This document shows positions 27,021-40,499 of a DNA stretch of 64,000 bases, piece after piece. The stretch comes from Chrysomallon squamiferum (Eukaryota; Mollusca; Gastropoda; Neomphalida; Peltospiridae): NCBI GenBank assembly GCA_012295275.1, contig CM022676.1, forward strand, positions 17,999,543 through 18,063,542. The letters are read 5' to 3'. Below the pieces are notes generated by a model. It did no database searches, was not told the origin of the DNA, and saw only the letters and a list, made by a program, of their open reading frames with translations. The stretch's first letter is position 1. Every line of letters begins with the position of its first letter. Both the position numbers and the translations under genes were made by a program.

Positions 27021-28491
27021 TTTTTACAAAATGACAAGGAAGGATATATATATATATATATACATACATACATATATATATATATATGCTGCCCTGACTT
27101 GATTCTCAGACAAGACTGACATTTGGTGAAATGTCTGTAATAACAGCTAAACACTGAATTTGTTATTCATTCTTCCCATCCACTTTATCATTAAAAATGA
27201 AAATTAATAAAAACATATATATATTTTTAAAATGACAAATTAATATTAATATGTATGTGTACATTTGTAGAGAAATAAATATTTATAACCATCTATCATA
27301 CATTTTTAATATAATTACCCATCATAGGAACACCAAATAATAATAAAAAAACCACAAGAAAAACCCCTGTATAACAACTGTCAGCAATCCGACTTGAATC
27401 ACTTTAGTTATTTTGTGTAATATGTGTAAAGACTGGTTCCACGGATTGATGTGTAGCAAACAACAGAAAACACAATAATCCTAAATTAGAAATTTGGAGA
27501 TAAAAAACATGGTATAAAATGTTTGATAAGCCTTTGCAGAGCTGAGAGTGCTATAAAACACAAACATACAAAGGGTTCTGTTTTGTTAATAAAAGTATAT
27601 TAACAAAATAAAATAACAATATGAAGACATTTGGTTACAAAACAATTTAAATATTAAGAAACAACCTGACAGATAATGTGATCTGCAAATTATTCATTAA
27701 GAAAATGTCTTAATAATATAGCTTACAAACAACATGTCATCTTCCACTTTATGTTTTATTAACATACTTTGTTTTGTTTTCTTCATTTTAATCTTTAACA
27801 GAAATCTTCATATTCTTTGTTAGTTTATATTTGGATTACGTGGTTAACTTGATTAATCTTTAAAATAAAAATAAATAAATCAAACAAATAAATAAACAAC
27901 ATTATCTCCCTTGAACCATAAGATTTGCAGCAGTTAAAGGTTTCTAGATTTAGCTCTTTTTTTTAAATATTTTCTTTTTTCACAGACTTGACTGTACTTG
28001 GTGCTGTGTCTGGTACAAACATTCTGTGTACTGGTCTATATTTGATTATATCTGTAATAAACAACACGGTGACTTTGAATTTAAATTCAGTATCACAATG
28101 TTATAGATTCTTCAATAAGATGAGTCCATGATTCACACAAGTAATGTTTTTAATATGTTATTTTGGTGTGAAACTTGCTAAAAGCTTTCAATTTTATCCA
28201 AGAATTCAGTTCTTAATATTTGTTCTTGAGATGTTTCATTTCTTAGTTCAGGTTGATCAGGAAACTTGAAGAACATGGAGGTAAACTTGAAAAGTCATTT
28301 ACAATCAGAGGATTTCATTTTTCACGTGTTTTCTTTCATTCTCAAACCAAGCGCATGATAAAAGAATCTGAAGAAAATTTAAAAAAAAAATTAAAACTTG
28401 TAATTAAAATGAAATAATATTCTGAGTTGTATAAACTATGTTAATGTTCATTATACAATTTGACATGTAAAATGAAGGTTACATATGATGG
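25793..28491. other. No recognisable gene
   Basis: AT-rich; short CA/TA runs at 26985-27090. Nothing coding supported. Confidence 0.55.
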
Positions 28492-28783
28492 ATTGTGACT
28501 TAATTATTTGGCTTTTTTCTGGTCAGCAAGTCTAAGTTTATCCTGTTAAGTAATAAAAACAAAGGAAAAAATAGTTTACTCAAAAAATTAAAATTTATCA
28601 TTGATAATCCATTCATTCATTGGAAACAAAAGCAAATAATTATTTATATGTTAGCTAAGGTATTGACAGCGGACATCTGACTTTAACACAAGTTTGAATA
28701 AACCCAGTTTGAAATATGGATCAAATACTTTTACTATGTAGCATTCACATTTTTGATATTAATGTACTAAGTTAACATTTAAA

Positions 28784-29010
28784 ATGTTAACATGTCTGTA
28801 TGTGTGTATTTCAGTTACTAAATCTAAATGTTAACATGACTGTATGTGTATATTTCAGTTACTAAATCTAAATGTTAACATGACTGTCTGTGTGTATTTC
28901 AGTTACTAAATGTAAATGTTAACATGACTGTATGTGTGTATTTCAATTACTAAATCTAAATGTTAACATGACTGTCTGTGTGTTTTTCAGTTACTGAATG
29001 TAAATGTAAG
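28784..29010. repeat. 44-bp tandem repeat, five units
   Basis: ATGTTAACATG starts at 28784, 28828, 28872, 28916 and 28960, an exact 44-bp period. Each unit carries TTTCAGTTACTAAAT, which looks like a splice acceptor on the + strand. Confidence 0.95.
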
Positions 29011-29894
29011 CTCTATGTAACAAATTCACTCACTTTCTAATCAATGGCTGACTTCTCACATCTGACTGGATGTTTCACAGAAAATTCTTTCTCTGTTTTT
29101 GTTGTCAGCTCAGAGTAGTAGACTGTCTCCTGGGCTGATCTGACACTGGATTCTGAAAAACACAAATTATTTATATTAATGACCCTGAAAGAATTTATAA
29201 AAAATAAAATAAGACAAAAAACTTCTTTTTTTTCAATAAAGATAATAAAAAAATAATACTAATATAATATAAAAATTAACTATGAAGAAACAGTAAACAA
29301 ATCATATCTGAAAATAATAATAAAAAATAACTATTTGCATATCTATTTATTTATATATCCATAGTTAAAGCAAAAACAATATATAAAATAAATAATTTTT
29401 AAAAAGTGAATACAACTCTCTTATAATCTGAATGTCTCACCTGAATTTATGTTCATATCATGTTCATCTTTTCACACTCAGTGCTTGAAAAACCCACAAG
29501 TAATGAATGGTCAATTAATTCTGTTGTGTTAATGAAAACAGCTGAGAAAGTAAACCTGTTTTCATGTGATCAGAGAAAACATGAACTTTTTTCTCCAGCA
29601 CTGCTTCAGTACAGTCAATCTTCAGTAATAACACTGAAAACAAAAATAGCATTTTAAATATTTATTTCAAATAAATTCCATTTAATTCAAACAAATATTA
29701 ATAACTATAACAACAACAAAAATAATAAATCAAAAATATATATATATAAAATAAAATCAATAAAAATAGTTTTAAAAAGCAAAAGCCAACAAAATATATA
29801 AATAAGTAGAAAATGTATATAAAAAATTAAATTCATGAGAAAACTCTGAGGTGTATGTTCTCATGTGTACTGTTAATCTATAAAAAATACAGCA

Positions 29895-30215
29895 AATGAG
29901 CAGCTTACCTGTCAGTTGTGTTGTGTATCATTAACATATTAAAACTGTGAGTAAAAATATTACCACTGACAACTGAGCAGCTTACCTCTCAGTTGTGTTG
30001 TGTATCATTAACATATTAAAACTGTGAGTAAAATTATTACCACTGACAACTGAGCAGCTTACCTCTCAGTTGTGTTGTGTATCATTAACATATTAAAACT
30101 GTGAGTAAAAATATTACCACTGACAACTGAGTAGCTCATCTCTCAGTTGTGGTGAGTATTATTAACATATTAAAACTGTGAGTAAAAATATTACCACTGA
30201 CAACTACAGCTGCTG
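29895..30215. repeat. 77-bp tandem repeat, four units
   Basis: The period is exactly 77 (unit anchors at 29904, 29981, 30058 and 30135). Each unit has CTGTGAGTAAAAATATTACC and CAGTTGTGTTGTGTATCATT. The other C copy has one unit (about 50378-50455). Confidence 0.95.
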
Positions 30216-30879
30216 AACTTTGTTTGTGGACTTGAATGTGCTGGAAGGAACCCACCAGAACACAGCAACATCTCTGGGGATAGATTCAAGCTGGGTTCTG
30301 TCTGTGATTGGAATTTAGAGCTGACATCAAATCAAACATTCCTGAAACAGACTTGATCACAGTTTCAATAACTCCATTATAAACCAGTTCCTTTCAAGAA
30401 TCCCTGTAATAAATCAAAATCTTTTTGATTAAATGTCATTAACCGTTATTAACTCTACAACAAAAACTAAAAAATGATTATAAAATAAAATAAAATACAA
30501 AAATATATTAAACATTAATAAACAGTATTTTCACCCGTATGAATATAGTTTTCCTGCTGTGTGAATTAATAAAATTATTACTATAATAGTTTATTTTAAT
30601 CTAAAACCTAAAGTCTCAGAAAAATAATTAACTAAACATAAAACAAATAAAAAAGTAAATAAAATAAATTAATTGGAATTTTTTTGTTTTATTTATACTG
30701 TAATACAGTTTGATATTAGGTGTAATATAATAACTGAAGATATGAAACATTTTATAGAATATATATTAATGAAAACAAACTTCAAGACTAATCTGTTAGT
30801 GTATTAAGAAAGAGAACTATGATTAGTAAAGAAACAATGCACATATTTTGTTTCTTCTAAACACTAACAACTTTAACTA

Positions 30880-31290
30880 GGTGCTTCCAAATGTTACACT
30901 ACTGTTACCACAATATTCTTTGTGTGACCAATATGCTGAATCTTCCTCCGCAGATCTTGTGCACTGCTGAAAAAACATCTCCTTGAACGCTTTCATTGCT
31001 GCACTGGAGACATCTTTCTCAAAGTCAGTCTAGATAATCTGTGGCTTCAGGTTGAAGTGTTTTTCTGCTTCAATCTTCAACAGCTGAAAGACATACGAAA
31101 ACAAGAGGGTATGTGATATCCTGGAATTCTGCACGAAGAGTGTAAAACCAGTGTTTCATATCACAGACTCTTAACACCTGCTGCAATGAGACCTGATGAA
31201 TTACCTCCCTTCTTCCTAGTCCAGCTGTCTGAGAGTACTGGTCTCCATGGAGATTGTACCTGTCAAATACAGAACTGCTACCTGTACAAG
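30880..31290 (-). pseudogene. MULE transposase relic, copy 1
   Basis: On the - strand, in shifting frames, are HWFYTLRAEFQDI, then LKIEAEKHFNLKPQII, TDFEKDVSSAAMKAFKE (with a stop just before TDFE) and, one frame over, AQDLRRKIQHIGH. This order (a YxIHG-type strand, P-LVY, DFE-A, A--LRRKIQ-IG) is that of the MULE transposase domain, where the D of DFE is a catalytic residue. Stops and frameshifts show it is dead. Compared with copy 2 the P-LVY strand is disrupted. Confidence 0.8.
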
Positions 31291-31500
31291 ATGGTCATAA
31301 TCTTGAAATATGTTACAATTTATTAATTTCATCAAACAAATGAAAAATATAAATAAAGAAAAAACAATAAATGAATAAAGAAGAAAAAAAGAGCAATAAT
31401 AGTAAAAACAAGAAGAAATATTATGCTAATATTAATGTATGATAGTTTCTTTGATTTTGCTTCTGGAAAATACTGCATCAATTACTACAACAAGTTAACA

Positions 31501-31700
31501 NNNNNNNNNNNNNNNNNNNNNNNNNNNNNNNNNNNNNNNNNNNNNNNNNNNNNNNNNNNNNNNNNNNNNNNNNNNNNNNNNNNNNNNNNNNNNNNNNNNN
31601 NNNNNNNNNNNNNNNNNNNNNNNNNNNNNNNNNNNNNNNNNNNNNNNNNNNNNNNNNNNNNNNNNNNNNNNNNNNNNNNNNNNNNNNNNNNNNNNNNNNN
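31501..31700. other. Assembly gap of 200 N
   Basis: Exactly 200 N. It interrupts segment C copy 1 and is followed by the end of a (CT)n run. Confidence 1.
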
Positions 31701-32006
31701 CTCTCTCTCTCTCTCTTTACTAAAAGCTACTGCAACATATTTAATAAATATTGAATTTAATTTTGTAAAGTTAATTTATTATTTACTTATCAGTATTATT
31801 AAAGTATTTATAGTAAGGTGATAGGATTTATTTAGTAACATTATGTGACAACTGCTTACATTTTAAAATATTTAATTCTGTCAGTTGTACAGAGTAATAA
31901 TGTTCTGAAATCATAAAGGTTAATTATAATTATAATTTTACTTGAGCTGATCCAACATTTTCCATGTCTTTTATCTCGCATACCAACATTCTTAAACAAT
32001 CCTCCC

Positions 32007-32040
<34 letters not shown>

Positions 32041-33009
32041 AGAATAATATTAATCTAATAAACATAATAATAAAGACAAACTTACAATAGTTTTGGGAGG
32101 TTGTTCCTTTCCATGATGTTTTGGTACAGAACTTTGTCCAGTCTATGTTCATTTCAGTTTCCTTATTTCAGAACTTACAGATGTTAAACCAGGATGAAAT
32201 AGCAAAAAGTTCTGCTATAAAGGCTGTAAATAAATAAGAATAAAAATGAATATTTAATAATATCTCTGTACTTTTTTGATATTACTGGTTATCATGATTC
32301 ATATATGTAGAATGATTACAATTACAGAGAACCTTTAATGTCATGTTCAGTTCTCCAAAACATTAATATTTCTTAAGTATAAAACTAAATTTATGAATAG
32401 AAATTGCACAAAGAGAAATTCCTCTATGAAAGTTCTTCATTGGCAATTAAAGGATGTTTTATATGCAACATGAGAAATCATGAATGAACATAGCATATAA
32501 TAATATTTATTCAAATAATATATATATAATGATGATGATGATAATAATAACAATAATAATAAAAAAAAAAAAAAAATAATAATAGATGAACAAGAAGATG
32601 CAAAAAAACAACATTAATAATAAGCTGATTAAAAATGTTTTGATTTTTTTTTTTCCATTAAGTTCATAACACTGACCTGAATCCTACAACAATTTAGTTT
32701 ATAATAATAAATACTGTGAAAATAACAACAACAACAGTAAACTGAATGAAAATTCCTCATTCTTTGACTTTAACACTCATACAAGAATATTATTGGTTCT
32801 TCACAAATTTTTAAACACTTACCTTTAACGAGTTAAGTCCTTGATTAACAGTGACAAATTTAACTGTTTGGCTACAGGTGTTTGTGTAAGAACAGAACAT
32901 CCCCAAGTCATCACTGCAGGAAAGAGTTTCATATCCTCTATAGAGAAAAATAAATTTAAAATTAATTAAATATTTAAATACATAGTGTGTCATAAGATAT
33001 TTTAATCAT
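31701..33009. other. Spacer with two unrecognised exon-like stretches
   Basis: On the - strand 32941-32825 is bounded by TTCTCTATAG and GTAAGTG and is open (GYETLSCSDDLGMFCSYTNT). Another stretch, about 32150-32092, ends at GTAAGTTT and reads VLYQNIMERNNLPKLL. Both may belong to a decayed gene or to the MULE region downstream. Neither family is recognised. Confidence 0.35.
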
Positions 33010-33338
33010 TATACAAATATAATGGGACAAACAAATCAAAATAAAACAATTCAGATGATATCTGTAACATAATAAGAGAAAATATGAAAATTATTAATAT
33101 ATACTTAAAAAGAATAAAAACAAAATGAAAACAAAAGTACTGTAGATGATATCAGTAACTGATTATGAATAAAACTATAAATGGTATTGGTAATCAAAAA
33201 CATAAAAAGATAAATAGATAAATTTATAAATAAATACATAAGATTAAAGCACATCCATTAATATGGTATCAGTCTGTTAATTAATATTGATACAACATTC
33301 AATTAATTATTTTCATTTTCTGTGTGTGTGTGTCTGTA

Positions 33339-33384
<46 letters not shown>

Positions 33385-33819
33385 CAAATGTGGAAGTACT
33401 GATTTCAGTTCAGACAGTGATATAAAATATCATTATGTTTCCATGTTATCTCAAAACCTATAATAATACCACAAGTAGGATCGATTTTTAAAAATAACAT
33501 TCAATAGTATACATGCAGGTAGTAGGTACATATATTAGTGTGTATGTTATACATATGATATATAATTATATTTACATGATGATGTGTATGTGAGTTAACT
33601 AACCCTGCAGGTTTAAAGTGATGATCACTGGCATGCCGAAATAAATATAAATCAGATTAAATAAACACATAAATAAACAGAGACATTTTTTAAATACATG
33701 TGTTTATACACACAAATAATGGCTGCGTATACTGACATACATTATCACTGAAGTCTGCTGTATTTGTCACAGTAGTATGAAGCAGGATGTATACGGTTGT
33801 AATGACCTCAGCTGACATC

Positions 33820-33880
33820 ATAACTCCGCCCCCAAAAGGGAGGTAACTCTATCAGTGCTCGGTTTGACAAGCTTAAAACA
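33820..33880 (+). promoter_or_regulatory. Putative promoter of the CAMSAP gene (B')
   Basis: ACTCCGCCCCC (GC-box-like) and AAGGGAGGTAACTCT lie 20-60 bp upstream of the ATG at 33881. No TATA box seen. Conserved with 12032-12090. Confidence 0.45.
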
Positions 33881-34387
33881 ATGGCGGACGAATCGCTTAC
33901 ACAATCTGCTGGTGAATTTCTCTCTGGATTATTTAAGAGATACCACTATATCTTTGAAAAGCTGTCAGTGAGGATTCAGGTAGTTTAGTGAAGATTACAT
34001 TGTTAACATGCTTTGGAATGATGACGGCACCAGTTTTACGTCAGTTAAATCGGACCGGTCGTTGAAAGAAAAAGCGAAAAACCTCATGGGATCCACGTGT
34101 ATATGAGCCCGACGGTGATATCTTGTGTTCATTGTTTTTGTCTGGCAGGGTAAGTAAGAACATAATTAATGATTTTATTTACATTTGGGAGTTTTCAGAA
34201 GTGGATGTAGACATTTCAAAATAAGTAGCTGGCAAGCTTTTACAACCAAAATGTTTAAGTTTGATGATAAAAGTTGGATAAGAAGTATGGGCATTGGTTT
34301 ACTGACTGTTACTGTTAGTGTTAGTCAACTATTCCATAAAGGATTATAAAACTTCAAGTCTGAATTATTCATTGATTACATCTGGAA

Positions 34388-34422
<35 letters not shown>

Positions 34423-35569
34423 ATGCCAGCAAGGTAGAATTGGTTTACTGTATTACTTGTAAATATTTAATTGTTTAAATCAAGTAATATATTATAAGAG
34501 AGTGATGGAAATTTCTTTTCAGTTTCCCTTCCTTTTTTTATTTACTAATTGTCATATTTCATTTATTTATTTACATTTTTTCTTTATTATATTTTGCTTC
34601 TTCTTATTACTACTGCAACTTTTTTATTATTAATTTGTTAATTTATTATTATTATTATTGTTTTAATATTTATTATTATTTTTCATATTCTTCTTCATAT
34701 CATTACTCATGTTTATTTATTTTTCATGTTGTTCAGGCCAAATTTGATCACTGGCAGAGATTTTCACAAAGTATATGGAGAAAATGTTCCAAATTAATTT
34801 AAAGAACCATTTTATGAAAAATCAGATGTGAGTGAAATATTTTATAATTTTTTTGATCTTTCAAGATTTGTTCTAATTATTAAAGTTATTATATGCATTG
34901 CTGTTTTGTTTTAATTATCTCTAGTTTCTTACTTTATATAAACCTTAGAATTATTTCATCAAAAATAGAAAATTAAATTATCTGAAAATTGTCAATTAAG
35001 AGATTTGTGTTTCCTCTCATGACACTTTTTTCTATAGTACTGTTCAGCTAGTCATTAATGGAATAAAATTAAAAATATATTATTGCATGACTCTTTGAAA
35101 ACAAATTATCTCATTTCTTCATAACACATGTTTAAGACAAAATGAAAAATACAATGCTATATTTATATGTTGTTAAATAACACACTAATTCCTTGTTTTT
35201 CTCATAACTTATTTAATCAATAATAGATGAAAATGTGTATAGTTAATTATTATTATTGTTGTTGAGTTATCGCTATTTTTACTATTATTATTACTATTAT
35301 TACAACTAGTGCTACTACTATTACTACTACTACTACTACTACTACTTACTACTTACTATTGTTGTTGTTCTGGTTATTATTGTTTTTTATTTTTTCATCA
35401 TCATTATTATTATTATTATTGATATTATTGATATTATGATGATGATGATATGTTACTGTGTTGCAGGGTAATCTCTACTCAACAGTCTTGTGTCAAATGA
35501 TGTGTAGTCTGTGTTAGAATGTTTTCAGAAATCTCTCAGCACAGACAAGGTATGTAACTATGTTAGTTT

Positions 35570-35592
35570 ATTAGTGTGTGTGTGAGAGAGAG

Positions 35593-35624
<32 letters not shown>

Positions 35625-35671
35625 ATGTTTGTATGTGTGTGTGTGAGAGAGATATATATATATATATATGT

Positions 35672-35702
<31 letters not shown>

Positions 35703-35800
35703 TATATATACTGTTTGTATGTGTGAGATAAATATATATTGTGTGTGTATGTATGTATGTGTGAGAGAGAGAGAGATATTGTGTCTGTGTGTGTATCTCT
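35570..35800. repeat. Compound TG/TA/GA microsatellite
   Basis: Intronic counterpart of 10170-10376. Confidence 0.93.
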
Positions 35801-37924
35801 GTCTTGGTCAATTTCATACATAAATAAAAATTACTGAAATATCAACAAATGATAAGAAGCAGAGAAAATGCATTTTTCAACAAATGGAGATTGATAAAAA
35901 TATCATGCTTTTAAATATTTTTTGTAGGTCACTGTAGTGTTATTCAGGTGCTGTCTAGAAAGTGAATTTACATCATGGAGAAGGATGAATCAGCTGTTAC
36001 AGAAACCATTCTCATGTAGTCTGCACCATTCTCAGTTGTGAGTTTATTTTATTTTTTGTGTCTTAGAAAGTAAAATAAATTTTGTAACAATTCTTTATTT
36101 ATTATAAAACAGCATAATAATAATCAGTGATCTGTCATTGTTTTGTAAATTATTTTTATTATTATCAGTATAAGGATTATTTATAGCTGTTCATTTATTA
36201 TCTGTGTTACTATTTTATTCATTGTCATTTTTTTCAGAATGCACATATTCCTCTAATTGATGTGCTGATGATGACATAAACCAGTGAAGTTGTTTCAGCA
36301 GAACATGCTATCCAATCCATGAGGTAAGCTGTAGTTTTTATTTATATTTATATTTTATTGACATTTTTTGTTTGTTTATTAAATACAAAAATTAAATTTA
36401 AAAAAATAAGAAATTGAAAACCTCTTTTACTAAAATGAGATTATTTGGCTCTGTTAAAGTTTATTTATTTTATTCAGTTAGTTTTTTGGAAAGTATCACT
36501 TTATGATCAATTGTATTTCAGTTCAGAGGTCAATGACAATCTGTATTTAAAAGCTTTGATCCTTCTACTTTGAATATTAAATGACTGATGAATTATGATG
36601 ATGCATTTAAACATATGAATGTATGAGAGAGAGAGAGGGGGGGAAATGTACGGGTGCATATTTTTGTATAATTTGTAATAAAATGTAATGAGACCTCAGT
36701 CTTTACAATCAGCATATTAGTGAGGTTTAGTATAGATGTAATCTGTTCACATATCTGATTGCATACTGACTTACAGTATGAGACATGTCCATAACTCACT
36801 TTCAGTTTAGCTTCCATGTAAAGAGCAAAGCTTGTATTGTGTCAGGTGAAGGAAGGGAAGTAACTGCAGCTCTAGAACTTATAAACACTTTATTTGGATA
36901 TATAATATATGCACATTTGGTTAAAACGTGTTCAGTATTTATGTTGCCTAGTTAACAAACATTAAAGAAAATCATAAAAACAAGACTCACCCTTTATAAT
37001 GTTTGAAAACATTGCTATACGTAAACACATACATATAGGCTTGTCCCATATGAAGAAAATCAGTACCTGAAAGCTACGTCTGTGCTAAACCTTTCTATTG
37101 AATATGTAATTTTAAAACTTTCAGACAAATTGCAATTTTTTACACCTCCAGTGAACTTCCATCAGACAAAAAAAAATGAGGACACAGTTATTTTCTGGTT
37201 AAATAAAGAATGTACTGCTGCCATTGCAAAAGATAAAAAATCTGAGCAGGTGAATTTTTGTTTGTTTTCTTACATATTTCTCATTTTTCTAAACCTAATC
37301 AGCTAATGAAGTTTAATTTAATATATGAAGCTGCAGTTTGTTGATAATTTATCAGTAAGTACATGTATACATATACACAAATTACATTAGTATCCTGTAA
37401 CACACCCTACACTTCATACCATGTACATTTGACTCATGTGTTTGTCTGCACACACACACACACACACCATTACATTCATACCAATGTGATTATTTTGTTG
37501 TAAATGTTATTTCTATATTTAAAAAAAGAAGAAAAAAATGTAAGCTGCATATTTCATCAGTATTTTAAAATGTTTAACTTTCCTGTTACCAGACTGGAAC
37601 TGCCAGCCCTTCACACAGAATCACTGTTCCTGTGATGACAGACATACTAAAAGATGTAGAAGACGGATGTACAGTTCCTGTTGTCTGAAGTTTCTATTGT
37701 TTCCAGTCTCTCAGTTTTCATGGTTTGTTTTAGAACAGTTTTTGCAAATAAAATGATAAATGAGATGGTAATTCAAAAATTTTGTATATATTAAGTTGCT
37801 GAAAGTTAATATCTGATTAAGAGAGGCATTGTCTTGGGGACTTTTTTTTAAATTTCATAATCGACAAATCCATATTTTAGTATTAGATCTGTCTTTTCTT
37901 TTGCTTTTGAATATGATCTAAATT

Positions 37925-37930
<6 letters not shown>

Positions 37931-37988
<58 letters not shown>
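37931..37988. repeat. (CT)n microsatellite
   Basis: Intronic run about 50 bp before the exon that begins the 59-bp array; counterpart of 8129-8190. Confidence 0.97.
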
Positions 37989-37991
<3 letters not shown>

Positions 37992-38147
37992 ATTATTAAA
38001 TACTAATTGCTTTATTTATTATTTATTTATTTTTCAGATACATGTTAGGAAGATGGGTTAGGATTAGTTAATTCTTTATGTAATCTTCGCCTCATCAAAA
38101 CATTCTGTGATCAGCATCTTACCATCAACTTTGTGTACTTCACCTAC

Positions 38148-39030
38148 GAGGATCTTCTGTAAACATGAGATAGCATACAAGAAAACCTGTCAGCCTTTCT
38201 CACAGAGCTGATCTTCTGTAAACACGAGATAGCATACAAGAAAACCTGTCAGCCTTTCTCACAGAGCTGATCTTCTGTAAACACGAGATAGCATACAAGA
38301 AAACCTGTCAGCCTTTCTCACAGAGCTGATCTTCTGTAAACACAAGATAGTCTGAGCTGATCTTCTGTAAACACGAGATAGCATACAAAAAAACCTGTCA
38401 GCCTTTCTCACAGAGCTGATCTTCTGTAAACACGAGATAGCGTACAAGAAAACCTGTCAGCCTTTCTCACAGAGCTGATCTTCTGTAAACACGAGATAGC
38501 GTACAAGAAAACCTGTCAGCCTTTCTCACAAACAGCTGATCTTTTCTGTAAACTTCTGTAAACACGAGATAGCATACAAGAAAACCTGTCAGCCTTTTCT
38601 CACAGCCTTTCTCACAGAAGAAAACCTGTCAGCCTTTCTCACAGATAGCTGAAAACCTGTCAGCCTTTCTCACAGAGCTGATCTGTAAACACGAGATAGC
38701 GTACAAGAAAACCTGTCAGCCTTTCTCACAGAGCTGATCTTCTGTAAACACAAGATAGCGTACAAGAAAACCTGTCAGCCTTTCTCACAGAGCTGATCTT
38801 CTGTAAACACAAGATAGTGTACAAGAAAACCTGTCAGCCTTTCTCACAGAGCTGATCTTCTGTAAACACAAGATAGTGTACAAGAAAACCTGTCAGCCTT
38901 TCTCACAGAGCTGATCTTCTGTAAACATGAGATAGTGTACAAGAAAACCTGTCAGCCTTTCTCACAGAGCTGATCTTCTGTAAACATGAGATAGTGTACA
39001 AGAAAACCTGTCAGCCTTTCTCACAGAGCT
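38148..39030 (+). repeat. 59-bp minisatellite made from the last CH-domain exon (copy B')
   Basis: About 15 units, several truncated (for example near 38345 and 38590-38660). The consensus contains GATAGCGTACAAGAAAACC and GTCAGCCTTTCTCACAGAGC. The array is bordered by exon sequence on both sides, and the exon frame runs through the first unit and out of the last one. Confidence 0.94.
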
Positions 39031-39614
39031 GTTCTTCTTGTTTGAAATGATAAAACTGACAGACAGGACAGCTTCTGAATGGGCAGGAAACAGAAAGTAA
39101 GTTTTTAATTATGATTCAGAATTTTATTTAAACAAAATTGACTTTCCAAGTAATTATATTATATCTTTTATTATTTCAGTTTATGAAATAGTTTATTGTA
39201 CTGGAAAAAATAGGATTTGTAAAATTCAGTTTTAGTGTGTATACTTATGTAAATACTTTTTTTTATTTAAAATGGATGATTTCAGGCTTTAAAAGATCCT
39301 TGTATAATAGTCAGATACTAACATAGAAAGTTAATATTAAAGGAATATTTAAGTGAGTGCATCTCAGTTAAATTTTACAAATCTTACATCAGACAGTTTA
39401 TATTGCAAGGTTTATTATTATTTTTACTAATTTCACTTCAGCATCTCACAGTGGCAATGGGAGGTCAAGTGTCACAAAACACCAAGTAACCATTAGCAAC
39501 ACAACAAAACATAGCTTTCAGTTTCACAAAACTGAGTCAAGAGTCATGAGTACTCCAGAAGTAAACAAACCAAACTCTACACTGTAAGTATTCACTTAAT
39601 TCATTTTGTTAAGT

Positions 39615-39760
39615 TTGTAGTGATGGATAGATTGGCTCAGTGGTTTGAGTGCATGGCCAAGGTTTGTTGGGTTCTAGGATCAGTCCTGTATGGAGGATTA
39701 ATAAAGTTATTTACCAGAATAGCCTCTGATCCATGCTTGATATTGCTAAGATCATGGTAT
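39615..39760 (+). repeat. tRNA-derived SINE relic (in B')
   Basis: A-box-like TGGCTCAGTGG at 39633-39643, B-box-like GGTTCTAGGATC at 39670-39681. Duplicate of the element at 6500-6645, so it was inserted before the B duplication. Confidence 0.65.
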
Positions 39761-40499
39761 GTGTTTTGTTTTCTGTTGAAAGCTGTATGTTAAAAAAAAA
39801 TGTTTTGTTGGTTGTTTAAAAAGGGTGTTAGTTCATATTCCACAAACAGGTTTTTTTTTTCATTAGCTGTTTTGTTGTTTACCATTAAAGATACAAATAA
39901 CTAGTAAAAAAACATGTTGAGTATGTTGTTAAAATATTTCTTCTTTAGCTTTTATATTTGTACTACTTTAGCGACATTTATATTTATCAAAAATCAGGTT
40001 AAAGTGAAGTATTTTTAAAAGATACTAAATTATTTAATTTAGAATTTACATTTATAGTTTGGCAAATCTATTAAGGCTATTTAAAAAAATATTTTTATTT
40101 ATTCGTTAACTTAGTGTATTTATGTTTATCGGTATGTCTGTATTCATGCAAGCACAATTGAAACCCAATAGCTGAAATATATTTTTGTCAACAAACATTC
40201 ATTAGTATCAGTAAATTGTATTGATATACATATATAATAGTAAACAATGTTACTGGTAAAAAATAATAAAAAATTAAATTATCTTCACTTTTACTTTTTC
40301 AGGAACATAGCACAAAACAGACAAGTGTTGTTATCTAAACACACACAGACAGCAGAACAGACAGAGAAGTTTCTAAAAAAACTGGTATGAAAAACACACA
40401 TTAATTCAGTTGTTTAACTATCAATTTACATTCTTCTCAGTTTTTGTGTTGCGTGTATTCTCAATACAGAGTAAGAAAAGCAGATTAGTACAAGGAATG

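Larger units (their letters stand above)
28492..31500 (-). mobile_element. Segment C copy 1: decayed MULE-type element region
   Basis: Direct repeat of 49532-51753, starting at the shared sequence TGTGACTTAATTATTTGG and running into the N gap at 31501. Copy 1 has about 500 bp extra at 28614-29120 (including a 44-bp tandem array) and four units of a 77-bp repeat that is single in copy 2. The transposase relic lies at 30880-31290. No terminal inverted repeats could be identified. Confidence 0.8.

Noticed and set aside
28784-30215. CRISPR-like array from the 44-bp and 77-bp repeats.
   Set aside because: The units are contiguous tandem repeats without unique spacers, and the DNA is eukaryotic.
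37082-37306. Separate gene with a MLNLSIEY start.
   Set aside because: It is a CAMSAP exon plus intron sequence; the real exon is 37125-37249 by splice signals and homology.
38148-39030. Each 59-bp unit read as a 12-nt micro-exon plus a 47-nt intron (GTAAAC...CTCACAG).
   Set aside because: The motif fits splicing, but the unit aligns without gaps to the CAMSAP CH domain, so it is exon sequence and not an intron.
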